Made by a program: the position numbers and the translations under genes. The notes under the pieces were generated by a model. The model did not search any database. It saw only the letters and a program-made list of their open reading frames with translations, and had not been told where the DNA came from. DNA of 64,000 nucleotides from Diploscapter coronatus (taxonomy: Eukaryota; Nematoda; Chromadorea; Rhabditida; Rhabditidae). Below are positions 36,980 through 48,600 of the stretch, piece after piece; position 1 is the first letter of the stretch, and the number at the start of each line of letters is the position of its first letter. The stretch covers positions 27,233,249 through 27,297,248 of the forward strand of contig OZ038423.1 of assembly GCA_964036155.1 (NCBI GenBank), read 5' to 3'.

Positions 36980-39283
36980 ATGAAGGTCGCCTTGGTCGTC
37001 TTATTCACATTCGTGGCCTTTGTCAATGCTACTCACTCTGGTAAATCTAATATCTAAAAAAATCTTTCTGTTGTGCTTGCCGAGTGATGCTGTCAGCCAC
37101 AAGTTATTAGTAATTAGTAATTTATTGTCTAGCACAACAAAGGAAGTAGACAATTTAGAAGAATTGACAGACGGAAATTAGGACCGACCGTCCAAGACGG
37201 AGACAGGAGATGAGGCTGACTGGTCGGGGAAAAGGGGATGATAAGTGATCCGCACTTAGTGGTTGAAGAGAGCGATATAAATAAAGAAAGAGAAGAGATG
37301 TAGATGGAATGAGCAGTGTTCGTTAGGCGGTACTGGCAGGAAAAGAAGAGAGAGAGTGAGTGGCAGGACTGTAGCGGAATTCCGTCTCGTTTGAGAATTT
37401 AAGAATTTTCAAATTCCGCTCCGAAATTTTTGCAAAATTTGCTTCCGTCACAGCCCTGATGAGTGGGGAGAAAGGTAAGAGATTAGAGAAAGAGAGTGAA
37501 TTGAATAGATGAATAGAATGAGCCTCTAAAGACTTGCAGACTAATCAAATGAAACTACAGACAAAATCAATGAGACAACCATTCTTCATAAATATTGTTT
37601 GCAAAAGTGATGTATTATCGTAAGGGCTTTGATCTCTGACATAATATTTACGACCATATCTAATTACCTCCAGACATTCATATCAAAATAGAAAACAAAT
37701 TAGTGAGTGATTTGAAATTGATCGATAAATTTGTCTATTTTTAGATGGCTCGCGCACCATGCGCGATCTGTTCAAGCTCTACTCGGAGCGAGTATACGGA
37801 AAGAAGTACGACTTGGTAAATATACGTCAGGGGAAAATTTGATGATCAAGAAAATTTCAGATCCGCTCGATGTACGACACCAACGGAGTCACTGTCGAGG
37901 GTGGGAAGCGCGCTTTCTTCGGACCTGAGGCCATTTCGAACGCCATCCGCGGCTATCACAATGAACTCGGAGAAGGAAAGAATACCTTGGTAAGAGCTTC
38001 GTACCAAATTATTGCTTCGGTCAAATTAAGTGAAAGTTCGTGTATCGAAAAATTAACGAGAAAAGGCGAGAGACACAGGAGATTGCGTATCACTCTTTCT
38101 CAGTCATCTAGCCTCCTTCTTTGCGCATAGTTAGAGAGGCCAAGTCTCCCCCTTTCGAGAGAGGTAAAGAACGCATGAAATTTTTCAATGTTTCAATTAT
38201 CGTTAATTATCCCGTTAATTAGGGGTGTATGCCATTGCACACAAAAAATTTTTGTGCGTAATGACCGCCTCCCTTAATTAGTTGATAATTTTATGAAACT
38301 AAGACACCAATTAGGGTAATAAGATACGCCCGAAATGATGACGTCATTGTTTTTTTTTTCGAAAAAGGCCTCCTGAAGACATGAACGACGTCGAAACTCG
38401 GCGATAGGAAACTTTCCCAAAAACCCCCAAACGAATTCGAATTTTCCATAGTCGACTTAGTTTGTCTGCATTGACAGTTTGTTAAATTAGGTTCCGCACG
38501 CAGCCACATCGACTTCAAAGTTTGACGTGAAAATGTTGTCGTTAAACGCAATACGTGTAAAATATAGATGCACAAAAACGATCATAACTTTCGATAGAAT
38601 AAACCGTTTTTGAAAATCTAAAAAGTTTTGAGTTCGCCACGACCTCGGCCATCACACTGATATCAAATTTACCAAATTCAGCCTAGCATGGAAAACCATT
38701 TGGCCTCTCTACGTGTAGTTGTGACGCGCATTCCTCGTAAGAAGCTTCTTAACACACGAATTGTCATTTAATCTGACCGATACAATAAGAGTACCAGTGT
38801 CCTGGTAATGCATATAGAATTCTATATAGAAGAACAAGACATTATTTCGTTTCTCTGCGAGTGACTGATACTTGAGACCATGCCTAATTCGATGTTCTTG
38901 TGTAGCGAGAAGTCGATAAGATCTAGCAAAAACCGCTAAAAAAGAACTCAAAGAATGCTCGAAATGTGCATTTTATTTTACAGAACTTCAACGAGAGATT
39001 CGAGCAGCTGGGCGACAATCTCCTCTACTACTACTCCGACTATAAGGTATGAATGAATTATTCAAGAAGGAAAGTTGGTCTCTGAAAGCGGATATTTTCT
39101 TCTCTTGAAAATTATGTCATTTCCCAATAGAACATAAATTGTGTTAGTGAAAATTCTGAAAAGGGGCTTTTTTAGACCGACCTGTCCGACCGCACCATCG
39201 AAGGTCACTACTGGCAGATCTGGAAAAAGTCGACCGACGGCTCCTGGAAGATCATCCACGACGAATTCACCATCAGAGAGTAG
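36980..39283 (+). CDS. Small secreted NTF2-like (SnoaL/DUF4440-type) protein
   Basis: Five exons (36980-37040, 37745-37815, 37861-37989, 38984-39046, 39176-39283) give 143 residues. Residues 1-17 (MKVALVVLFTFVAFVNA) form a clear signal peptide. The rest has the pattern of the NTF2-like cone fold of secreted nematode proteins: RDLFKLYSERVYGKKYDLIR, an ISNAIRGY helix, LLYYYSDYK, and the end strand pair HYWQIWKKSTDGSWKIIHDEF. No catalytic residues can be assigned, so the ligand or function is unknown. A TTTTTCAG acceptor at 36926 leaves a 53-base leader. Introns 1 and 3 carry inverted repeats (37364 and 38011). The fold assignment is from pattern memory, not a search. Confidence 0.8.
37364..37458. 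mobile_element. Short inverted-repeat element in intron 1 of the NTF2-like gene
   Basis: The ends CAGGACTGTAGCGGAA and TTC CGTCACAGCCCTG pair as inverted repeats with a few mismatches, enclosing about 65 bp that repeats GGAATTCCG/AATTCCGCTCCG-like pieces. A CAGGGCTG-like end recalls hAT-type MITEs, but no duplication of the flanks is clear. Confidence 0.5.
38011..38786. repeat. Diverged inverted duplication spanning intron 3 of the NTF2-like gene
   Basis: The left arm (about 38011-38143) and right arm (about 38701-38786) are reverse complements with many mismatches and small indels: CGGTCAAATTAAGTGAAAGTTCGTGT pairs with the complement of the bases around 38750-38780, and AGAGAGGCCA (38134) pairs exactly with TGGCCTCTCT (38701). 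The 560 bp between arms show no recognisable gene. It may be an old, long-armed transposon. Confidence 0.5.
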
Positions 39284-39994
39284 ATCTGCATACCGGTGAA
39301 ATCCTCATCCGCACACCTCCTGCTCAATTCTCATGTTTTTTGGTGTAGTTCACTCATTTTCATCTTCTTGAAATTCTTGCTAAAATGAATGAACTACCCT
39401 AGCTCGTTCACTTAATAATTTTCACAGCTTTTAAAACCTCCTGAAGAAATTCTTCTTACGGTACTAATAATGCACTTACGGGGACTCGACATTCGGAAAT
39501 TCTATTGTCCGAGTTTCAATTTCGAAAACATAATAATTTCGATGCTTCGAAGTAATAATAATTTTAAACTATATCGAATTATTCGACATTTTTATTTGAA
39601 CGAGTAATAACGAAGAACTTGTTGAAACAAATCTTTAAATTGAGAAAACAACTGCATGAAAATCCTGAACAAGTCATGGAAAGCGGACTAGGAAGCAACT
39701 CGCAAATTATGTTCTTTCCGCTTTCCGATTCAGATTGAATAAGTATGGATCTGCAATCCCTCTGGGGTGGTTGTTATGACAACCTCCTTAGACCCCTTCA
39801 AGGGCTGGCATTTAATCAGAGGCCTATTTGCTGGCCGTTCGCAGGACAATTTTCGTATCTTTATACCCTCCCCTTACGAAATAAGTGTAAAAAATTTGTT
39901 TTCCTGAGTTTATTCGATAACTGCGTGATTTTTATCGCCATAAACTGTGATTGAGTTTTGTCCTTGAAAACACTCTGGGTTTCATTTTTCAACA
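39284..39994. other. Spacer with hairpins between the NTF2-like and coiled-coil genes
   Basis: Both neighbours are on the plus strand. A 10-bp perfect stem GGAAAGCGGA (39678) / TCCGCTTTCC (39717) and a second stem GGTTGT-TATG-ACAACC near 39767-39782 followed by CCCTTCAAGGG suggest local structure. No AATAAA was seen close to the upstream stop. No gene assigned. Confidence 0.35.
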
Positions 39995-41908
39995 ATGGAC
40001 GACAACAGAATGAGGAATTTGTCGGTCAAGCAGACTCTGGACGAACTACTTGGGATTTCCAGGGAACCTAATAATAAGCGTGAGTTGTTTTTTTCTTTCA
40101 AATCTTTAATTTTCAAAAGTTAGTTTCAGCATCAACCAGTGGGACTTCAGGCCTAATAAATGGACTCTTTGACAGTTCGATGCGACCACCAACTCGTCAT
40201 GGAGGAAGGGATTCAGTCAGTAGCAATGAGGAAAATCGAGTAAGTGTTTTAAATAGTCGGAAAACGATAACTATGTTCAGGATCCTTCGACCTCATTGTC
40301 AGCTTCGTATCAGAGAGATAAGGAGAAGCAGGAGCGACCTTTGAGAAGAGACAAGTCTTTGAATGACTCGGATGATGACTTCATCAGACGATTGTATGAC
40401 TTAGAATTGTTGATGACTTTGCAAAAAAAGAGAAATTGCAGATCAGAAATGCGGAAGCAGACATCGCTTGGCTCTGGACGGTCGATGACAGGCGGCACTT
40501 CAGTGATTCGTACAGAGAAACGTCAATCGAACACCAGCACGATAGAGGAAACAGAAGAGCATCTTCCTCTGCCTTTTGACAATCCCAGTGAATTGGTTAG
40601 CTATTCTGAAATATCGAACCCAGACCATTGATAATTCAGAGTCCTTCACCCGAGAGTAAGAATGAAACATATCGCATCAAGTCTAGTGAATCGGAAACGA
40701 AGACTGAGCCAAAACCCTCAAAGACTGAAGAGGCACCAAAGCCCAAAGAGCGGCAGAAGCCAGCGCCGTAATCATTTTGCTTTCCCTTTTCTTTGAGAAT
40801 TTCTTGTTTTCAGAGTACCAGCAGTTCGGAGGAAATCTGTGCCGAAGAAAACTGAGAAACCAGCAGTTGCACGAATTGAGAGGACGGGAATTCCATCAGA
40901 AGATAATGCCACGTTCAAGGTTTGGCAGCAGAAGGTGGACGAGAAGGAGCGGGAGCAGAGGAAATTGGAAAAGGAGGAGAACGACAGAAAGAAGAAGGAT
41001 CAACAAGAGAAGAAATTGCTTGCTCAAAAGCAGTTTGAGCGGTGGAAGGTGGGTTCTTTTAAATCTTCCCGATTAGAAAGATTCAAGTTCAGGAAGATCG
41101 CGACGCCATAGACAAGGAGCGTCGTCTAAAGGAGAAACAAAAGAAAATGAAGGAAGCTGAAAGAATAAGGGCAGAAAAGGAGTCAAAGAAGAAGGACGCT
41201 GAAAAGGCCTTCGAGAGCTGGAAGAAGGAAAGGTCGAAGTCGATGCATCAGATTCAAACCAGCAAGAAGTTGGAAGAGGAGAAGAAGAAGCATGAAGAAG
41301 AAGAACGGAAGAAGCAACAACGGAAGGAGGCCCAAGCTGCTTTTCAGGCATGGTATGACATTTTTTCACCATTTTTCTTATAATCCATGAAGTTATGCAG
41401 AAATTTAGCCAATTTTTAATCCTAAGAGAATAACGACGTTTCTGTTACTTTTTGTAAGTTGAAACGAAATTTCAGGCTGAACAAGAAGAAAGACGAAGAG
41501 AAGGAGGCTATACAGCAACTTCAACAGCATTTGAAGAATAAACTCGACGAAGAAGAAATCAACGACTACAAGAGACTTCTGGCCGATGAGGCTTATCAGA
41601 CATGGCTCCAGTTGAAGGTGCCATCAATCTTTCAGTACTTTTGAAATATTAACGTTTTAGGAAGCCGACGCGCTCCGTCAAGAAACCGCTTCAGAGCATC
41701 AGACCCAACTTACACCGTGGATTCCTCCAAACAACACGGTACCAAGACAGTTTATACCTACGGGTCTTCCAAGGTCGCAAAATTTCGAGAATTCAGAAGT
41801 AACATAGTTATTTTCAGAAGATATTCCCTTGAAAGAAGGGCAGTATCACATCGATCAACCCGAACCATGCCCAGAGCGAGCTCATGCAAGAGTATACGGT
41901 CCAAATAG
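39995..41908 (+). CDS. Coiled-coil protein with five FxxW repeats (MAP9/CCDC34/CCDC181-like)
   Basis: Exons 39995-40079, 40130-40239, 40281-40393, 40442-40595, 40640-40767, 40814-41048, 41093-41352, 41476-41617, 41661-41773 and 41818-41908 join in phase to 476 residues. The N-terminal half is Ser/Asp-rich and likely disordered. From residue 231 a highly charged helix carries FKVW, FERW, FESW, FQAW and YQTW, spaced 40-44 residues apart, in Lys/Glu/Arg/Gln heptad-like sequence. That pattern resembles the C-terminal halves of microtubule or axonemal proteins such as MAP9, CCDC34 and CCDC181; I cannot choose among them. A ciliary or microtubule role is inference. The 48-nt intron 40394-40441 keeps frame either way. 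The last exon's frame is uncertain, as an alternative frame also looks coding. Confidence 0.75.
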
Positions 41909-42640
41909 ATTCTATTTGATTGTTTTCTGTGTGCTAGCATATTTTATAGCCATTTTTAAAGTATAAATGATTTTTTCTGAAATTGATAAGACGACTCGAC
42001 GCAATCGAAATTCAATTTTTATTGGCGGTTTGCATAATCTTGAGCTGCGCAAGAGGACTTGTAAATGAAAGTCAGCGACTCTTGACTTCGATCTGATAAA
42101 TTTGATAAGGTTAATTACGTAACAAGTAGTCAAGTTTGGTGAAAGGCTATTTATTGCCAGTTTCAGAGTGCTCCGGGGTGCATATTGAATTTTTAGATGC
42201 GACCATTCTGTCTACACTCAAATAATAGAGCCTTTTCTTTAGTTTTGTTTTTGTTTATAAGACATAAAATTTTGCATAGTTCTGATCCAATAAACTATTC
42301 GTATGTAAAATAAAATCTACGTGGATTGCCCCCTAAAAGAATCGAATTGGAAAAGTTAGGCCCATTGTAAAGCGAGAAAAGAAGGCAAAATGATAACTGT
42401 GATAGCAGATAAGCGATGAAACGCAATGGCATGTTCAGAATAGGAAAAGGGGAATTATGAGGCATCCAATTTAGGCATTGCTAGCATTGTCGACTCTATC
42501 CCGATTTTTATTTATTATTTGATTTATCACTCTTGCACTTTTCATGCTCCAGTCTCAAATGAAATGTACTCAAATAGTCATGATTCATTCTCAAACTCAT
42601 TTTTCAATTAAGTTAAGGGAAAAATTTCAGGACCTTCATA
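41909..42640. other. Spacer upstream of the EGF/vWA gene
   Basis: About 730 AT-rich bases between two plus-strand genes. No gene or repeat recognised. Near its end AAAATTTCAG (42621-42630) lies ten bases before the next ATG, a likely spliced-leader acceptor. Confidence 0.45.
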
Positions 42641-45600
42641 ATGAAGGAACTCAACAGGGTTTTGCTATACTTATTAGCGGTTAGCTGTAGCTTCGGTAGG
42701 TTCACTTATTTTTTATATCGATTTTTCATCAAATTGTATTCCCTGAATCTTCACGAGCTAAAACTCCCGGATAAACTAGAGATGGATACTAATAGGATTA
42801 TTTTCTGACAATTTTTCATATCTCAATTATTGTCACTGACCGATAACTTAAGACGAAATAAACGATGCACAAATTCGAATATGCAGTGTGCATTGTGTAT
42901 TTATAAATATTTGTCTAGCCTCGTTCCTCGAATATCATGTAATAGTGTAAAGTCTGCTGCAAATAAGGCGTTAATTACTGCGCATAAAAAGTACATGCCA
43001 TTAACTTCGTCTAAAGTTATCGACCATTTACATATAATACATTTTTTATTTATAAAAGGTCACATCTGATCACTTCAAGCGATGTATGCTGCCTGAATCA
43101 TAAGACGGTTTTCTAATGTAGCAGAATAGGGTTTCAATAATACGAAAAGCGCAATAAAATCGCATATCAAAAAATCGTAAAATCACCAACCCCAATTTGG
43201 TCAGAGCCAATAATAAGACCATAAAAAGTGATCAGAGGAATTGATTTTTGAAGCTTGAAAAATTTCAAGAGTTAAATTTAGTTCATGCCGGACAAACCTA
43301 CTACAAGATCCAAGGTCACTACGCTGGAGTCACCGCAGCGTCGATTTATGGAAAGGAAAAGATACGATCGGCATTTTTGCCTGAGGAACAGAAAATCGCA
43401 TCAGAGCTAGCAGGAATTCTAGGCAATGACTATTCCGAATTCTATGTGCAATACTTCGAGTAAGTCTGGGAAATCATGGAAAAATTCTTGCTTTAACTTC
43501 TAGAATTCACGGCGAGGATGCTGGCTTCCCGACGACAATCTATTTCGGCTATCTATCGACGAACGATCAGAATAGTCGAGATGATTTGATCAGTAAAATC
43601 CAAGCCGATAAGGATATGATGCTCTATTTCATGATGTCTGTAGGTAGGTTCATTCGATGATAAATAACCTCTCCATGATCCTTTTCTGGCATAAGCATCA
43701 GCTGGTCATTATTGTTCTTTCTAAATTCTTGTCCTTTCATTTGCTGACTTGTTGCGATCTGAAGTTTGATATGGGCGAATACACAAATCAAGTTTGAGTT
43801 CCATTCCCGATCGCCCTACATTTTTACGAACCCTCTTCCATTCTGGTAGTCTCAATAAATCAAGCGAAAAGCTCGAAAAAGTCAGGAGTTCTGTAGATTT
43901 TTAAGAGTTTTATTGCCCTTAAACTTGCCATTTTCTTTTATAGACAGGACTTTGTCTTATCGCAGATAATTGTTTCGTCCTTTCACAAATGCAGGACGCG
44001 AGACGTCTTTTTGGCAAAGCTAAAATTTATTGGCTCATAAATAGCCCTGTCTAAACAAGACCTGCAGCTAACTAATTTGGCCCATAGTTTTTTTTTGTTG
44101 ATATTTTAGGTACACGAGGAGCTTATAAGACCCATTGAGGCCCACATAGGTCCTTTAAAATAAGGAGGTCTGATGGGCCTGTCGGTCCATTTTGGACAAA
44201 CCTGCTCATAAATATTTAAAAAAAAACAAAGAATCTGTACTTTGAAAAATTGAAATTACTTTTTCCAACACAGCTGACATTAGCTGCGACGTAATCAATC
44301 TGCCATCAACTTCTTTTTTAAGCTCATAAAACGCTTATGGGTTTAAGTCATTGTGTTCGAAATATGATGACCAAAAATACATCTATGGTATTTCCATGTT
44401 TTGCTACGTAATTTCTCAACATTTCTATGATCAAGAAGATGAGAACGTCTTTGCGAAAAATTCCAAGGCCAAAATTTTTCGGCTTTGTTCAAAAACGCGC
44501 AGTTTTCCTGCTTCTTTTCTCGCGGTGCTAATTGATAATGCGCGATAAGAGCATAAGAATTCGACATAATCCCTTGTGCTACCGCTTGGCAAAACGTCAC
44601 ATTGAGAAATCGAAGTGGAATGAAAATGGAAACCTTAAAGACTACAATAAAATGCATTCGAAACAAAAAGGAATAAAAAAGCTCACGAACTTGCAAAAAA
44701 CAGTTCTGTGATGGCTTCTAAAAAAGACATCGGTTTTCTTTTCTTCTCTTGCTTCCTCATATTATTTCTTAGAAAAACTGGTGTCTTTTCCTATGAGCTT
44801 TCTGTGATCTGTAGCTTCCAAAGATTCATTCGAATTTTCAGATACGGTCCCACCTGTACCTTCTCTTCTGGTAGAAGCCCCTGTAGATTCTTGCAAGAAT
44901 GGAGGTATTCTGCTTCCGAATAGGACATGTGCTTGTCCACCTTACACTGCAGGAGGAGATCAATGCGATCAAGTTGTGTAGGTTCATTGATTGGCATTTC
45001 ATGAATTTTGATCTTGGTCGAGTTAAAACAGAATCTCTGTAATTTCTCGATGATCTCAAGGAAGAGATCGGATCCGAAAAATGTTTGCACCATTCGACTC
45101 AGCTCGTCGAACTGAACAATCTGATATAAGTTTCGGGGGGTGTCAGAATGACTTTTGAAATTTGACCCCTGGACCCCGGTATCCGAATCCGAACTTGAAA
45201 ATGTCGGAAAAAGCCTAGAATTATGATTCTCAGGTCAAATATAGTCGATTAACACTAAAAACCCTGGAAAAATGAAGCAAATCTATGAGTAGCGCATTCG
45301 TAGCTTCCCTTATCAAGAGTTCTTTTTCGAAAGTATCAAATTTGAGTTGCCGTCATTATGGTATCCAAGATCAGAGCCGCTGTGCATGCCCACCAGGCAG
45401 CTATGCCTTCAATTGTGAACCAAGTAGGGAAATTTAAAAGAAAAGTATCCAAAAGTAAATTTGAAGGAAGCTGTATGACTCCTGTGACGGCAAATTTGGA
45501 TACCTCGTTCCAGTCGCTGATTTTCGTCATCTCGCTCAAATCCTCGATGGCGTATGACCTCTACATGCTTATGGGCTCCATTCCCACTCTAGTCTTTGAC

Positions 45601-48600
45601 TACGACAATTTCGCGCCCGGTCTGGTCAAAAACTTCATCGTCACGACTTTCCTGCAGAATGGTAAGATCCTAAGGTTACAATAATTGAAAACTATAACTA
45701 GAAATGCCAGAATACAAAATTAGTATCTAATTATGCGTTGGAAATTCTCGATCATTTTTCTTCAACCCATCTAGTTGAGTTGGGCTTTTTTTTTATTTAA
45801 AAAAAAGCCGACTCCAAAAAATGCATTATACAAAAATGGGCACGCTTTTCGAAAGAATGCACCATTTTCGGAGATCTAAAAAGCATTTTACTCCGGTCAA
45901 TCATGCCAACCACACCCCAATGTTAGTTTTTCATTATATCAATTCCGGAAATTGACTTAGCATCTCTAACTATATCCTCCATTTCAGGTCCTACCTACTA
46001 TATGAGTACGGCGTACTTCGATAACCAGAATGACCTGATGAACTACTTGAAGGGCCAGGTCCACACCTCTACTGGAGACCAAGATCAACCAGTCCTGTCA
46101 GCCATCGTTGCTTCTCAGGCCTAGTAGGATAACGATTCTTCATTTTCAGCGATTTAACGGATTTAGTGCTCCTCTCATGAGACCCCGCTCGAACGTGCTC
46201 GTATTCCATGATGGTGCTGTCAATGAGACTTTCACTAATGAGACATACATCTCGACCAAGTACAATGAGACCGTTGTAATTGCGCAGACGCTTCAGTGGA
46301 AGAATAGGGTAGGGAAGTGTTATTCGAAAAGTTGATTTTGAACAATTTCCATGATTGTAATCCGACTTGAAAATAAACTGAATGGGAAGAAAGACGCCAG
46401 GGATGTACGAAGATAACGTGTTATTAACTAATGTTAACCCAAAACGCAAATAAAAAATTGGATTTTTGTACACCCCTCAAAGACACGCAATTCGCGCATT
46501 GGTGAAGCGATCTTTGTTGCCCGACAACATATTGCAACAATTGATTTTGTTCGTCTATAAAAGCGATACTAATCAATTGTATGTAGTGTGCCGTCAGGTG
46601 GTAGCAAGCATTGCTCCACCAATGCGAGAACTGCGTGCCTTTCTCCCATCCAGTTTATTTTCAACCCAAAGTAGTCGAATTTCAATAACAGATCACCTTC
46701 CTCCTCACACAAACAGCCGACCATCCTATGGATACCTTCGGTGACTACTTCAACGTCTATCGACGAGTGGCGCGTGCCGTCCACGGAGATGTGCTCATCA
46801 TGAACAAACAGGACCTGAACAACACTCTCTTCTCGATGATCTGTTACTACTATCAAATAGAGAACGTTCACGCACTTTATGGAGTGAACAGTCAAGTTGG
46901 ACTAGCACTCGATAGTGATTATCCTACTGAAATTGTCTACGTAGTCATATCAGTGGAAATCAACCAGACCCTTCCAACAATTAAAACAGCGACTGGGACA
47001 TCGATGCTTCCACAGTTCAACACCTCGCTCTTTGCTGTTCGTCTTAACTTCTTAATTATTCCATCTTCAAGTTAAACTTCAGGTGTACAGAACATCATAC
47101 TCCCAAACAACATCAGTCACATTAACGCCGAATCCTGATCCCTACAACGTGCGAGTATTCATCAATTCAGCCAATTCTGCATGGATTGCCTATCATGACG
47201 ACTCAGCCGTGGACGTTGGTGACACATATGCTCTTGCCGGTATCAACCAGTACGCAACAGGATACTCAAATTGGCCCGGTGTCAGCAAAATTCAGGTACC
47301 AATAAGAATGTACAGTGGCGGACAAGATTGTCGGGTCACTTCATCATATTTGGACGTCTTTTCAGCCATCCGCCTATCCCTCATTACTTAGGGCGCGCGT
47401 TCATACTTCGGCTCGGCTCGGGCAAGCAGAAAAAATCGTATGCGAAAGTGAGAGACGAAATGAGCATCCTCTCTAGCTCACTTACTTTCTCATACTATTT
47501 TTTCTGCTTGCTCGAGCCAAGCCGAAGTATGAACGCGCCTTAATAAGTGCATAAGTATAGTAGTATAAATTGAGACTGACACAGGATATGGGGTGACCCG
47601 ATACTTTTGTCCACTACTGTGTCTATTGAAATCTAATTCAATAGTTTAGTTCTACATAGCACCCAGCAACGATGACAGAACACCGCTTGGCAAAACTTAT
47701 CAAGGATCCCTCCGAGACGGTGGACCCTGCACTTTCCCATGGGGGTACGGGCAAATTGACAACTGCACGCCTGGACCTTACTCGTAATCATTTTCTCTGA
47801 AAACCATGCATGAAGATGGGCACTATTTTAGTCAGATCGTTAAACTCTACGACGCAAATAATACCGAGTACTTCCGCATTCTGCCTGGATTCTGCTTTTC
47901 GCCTGATCAACACTCGAAAGAGCCTTGGCGCTGCTTGAACGGTGGTACGCCTACTGGAACTGTGGGATCATGCCAATGCAATGCAACTTGGACAGGCGCG
48001 CATTGCCAGGTTTGAAAATCAATTTTATCGAAGAAAGGTCGCACTTTCAGACCCCCGTCTGCCAGAACGGCGGAAGACCCGATGAGTTTCCCGGCAACGG
48101 CAGGCCAATCTGTCTCTGCCAATTCGGCTTCAGCGGCGATTTCTGCCAGCTTCTCAACTGCACCACTCCAGCGCCTGATATCTTCCAGTCCTATAGCCGC
48201 ACTTTCGCACTTGTCGTCGAAAATACACTCTTCAACTCGCAGAATGGAGAGAGCATAAGCAAAGGATTGCAGTCTCTCTACAACGTATATTTGAATAACG
48301 ACACATTCGCCGATTACGTGCTGACTACGTTCAAGGTTATCGATGATCCTACTTCGCCTGGTGAGCCGATTGAATGAAATTTATAATGGATTGAAGTATT
48401 TAGGAAACTACACGCCTCAAATTATCTCGAATAAGTTCTCAGACCCTAACGCGTTCCTGAATGCCACTGCCACAGCGAATATCCAATACGGCTACTCCCC
48501 ACTAGGACAACAACCTTCGCTTTTCGCACTCGATATAGCGATGAGGTCTATCGACTACGACAAAAGTGCCATCATTCTCTTCACGACTGCACCGCCTACT

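Noticed and set aside
41818..41960. Alternative C-terminus of the coiled-coil protein ending in a membrane-like helix (FYLIVFCVLAYFIAIF)
   Set aside because: Attractive, but the only usable donor (41774) leaves phase 2, which leads to the other frame ending at 41908. Kept as a doubt, not a call.
46069..46473. 134-residue minus-strand frame in the EGF/vWA gene
   Set aside because: It is antisense to the vWA exon 46150-46308 and its flanking introns; no domain.
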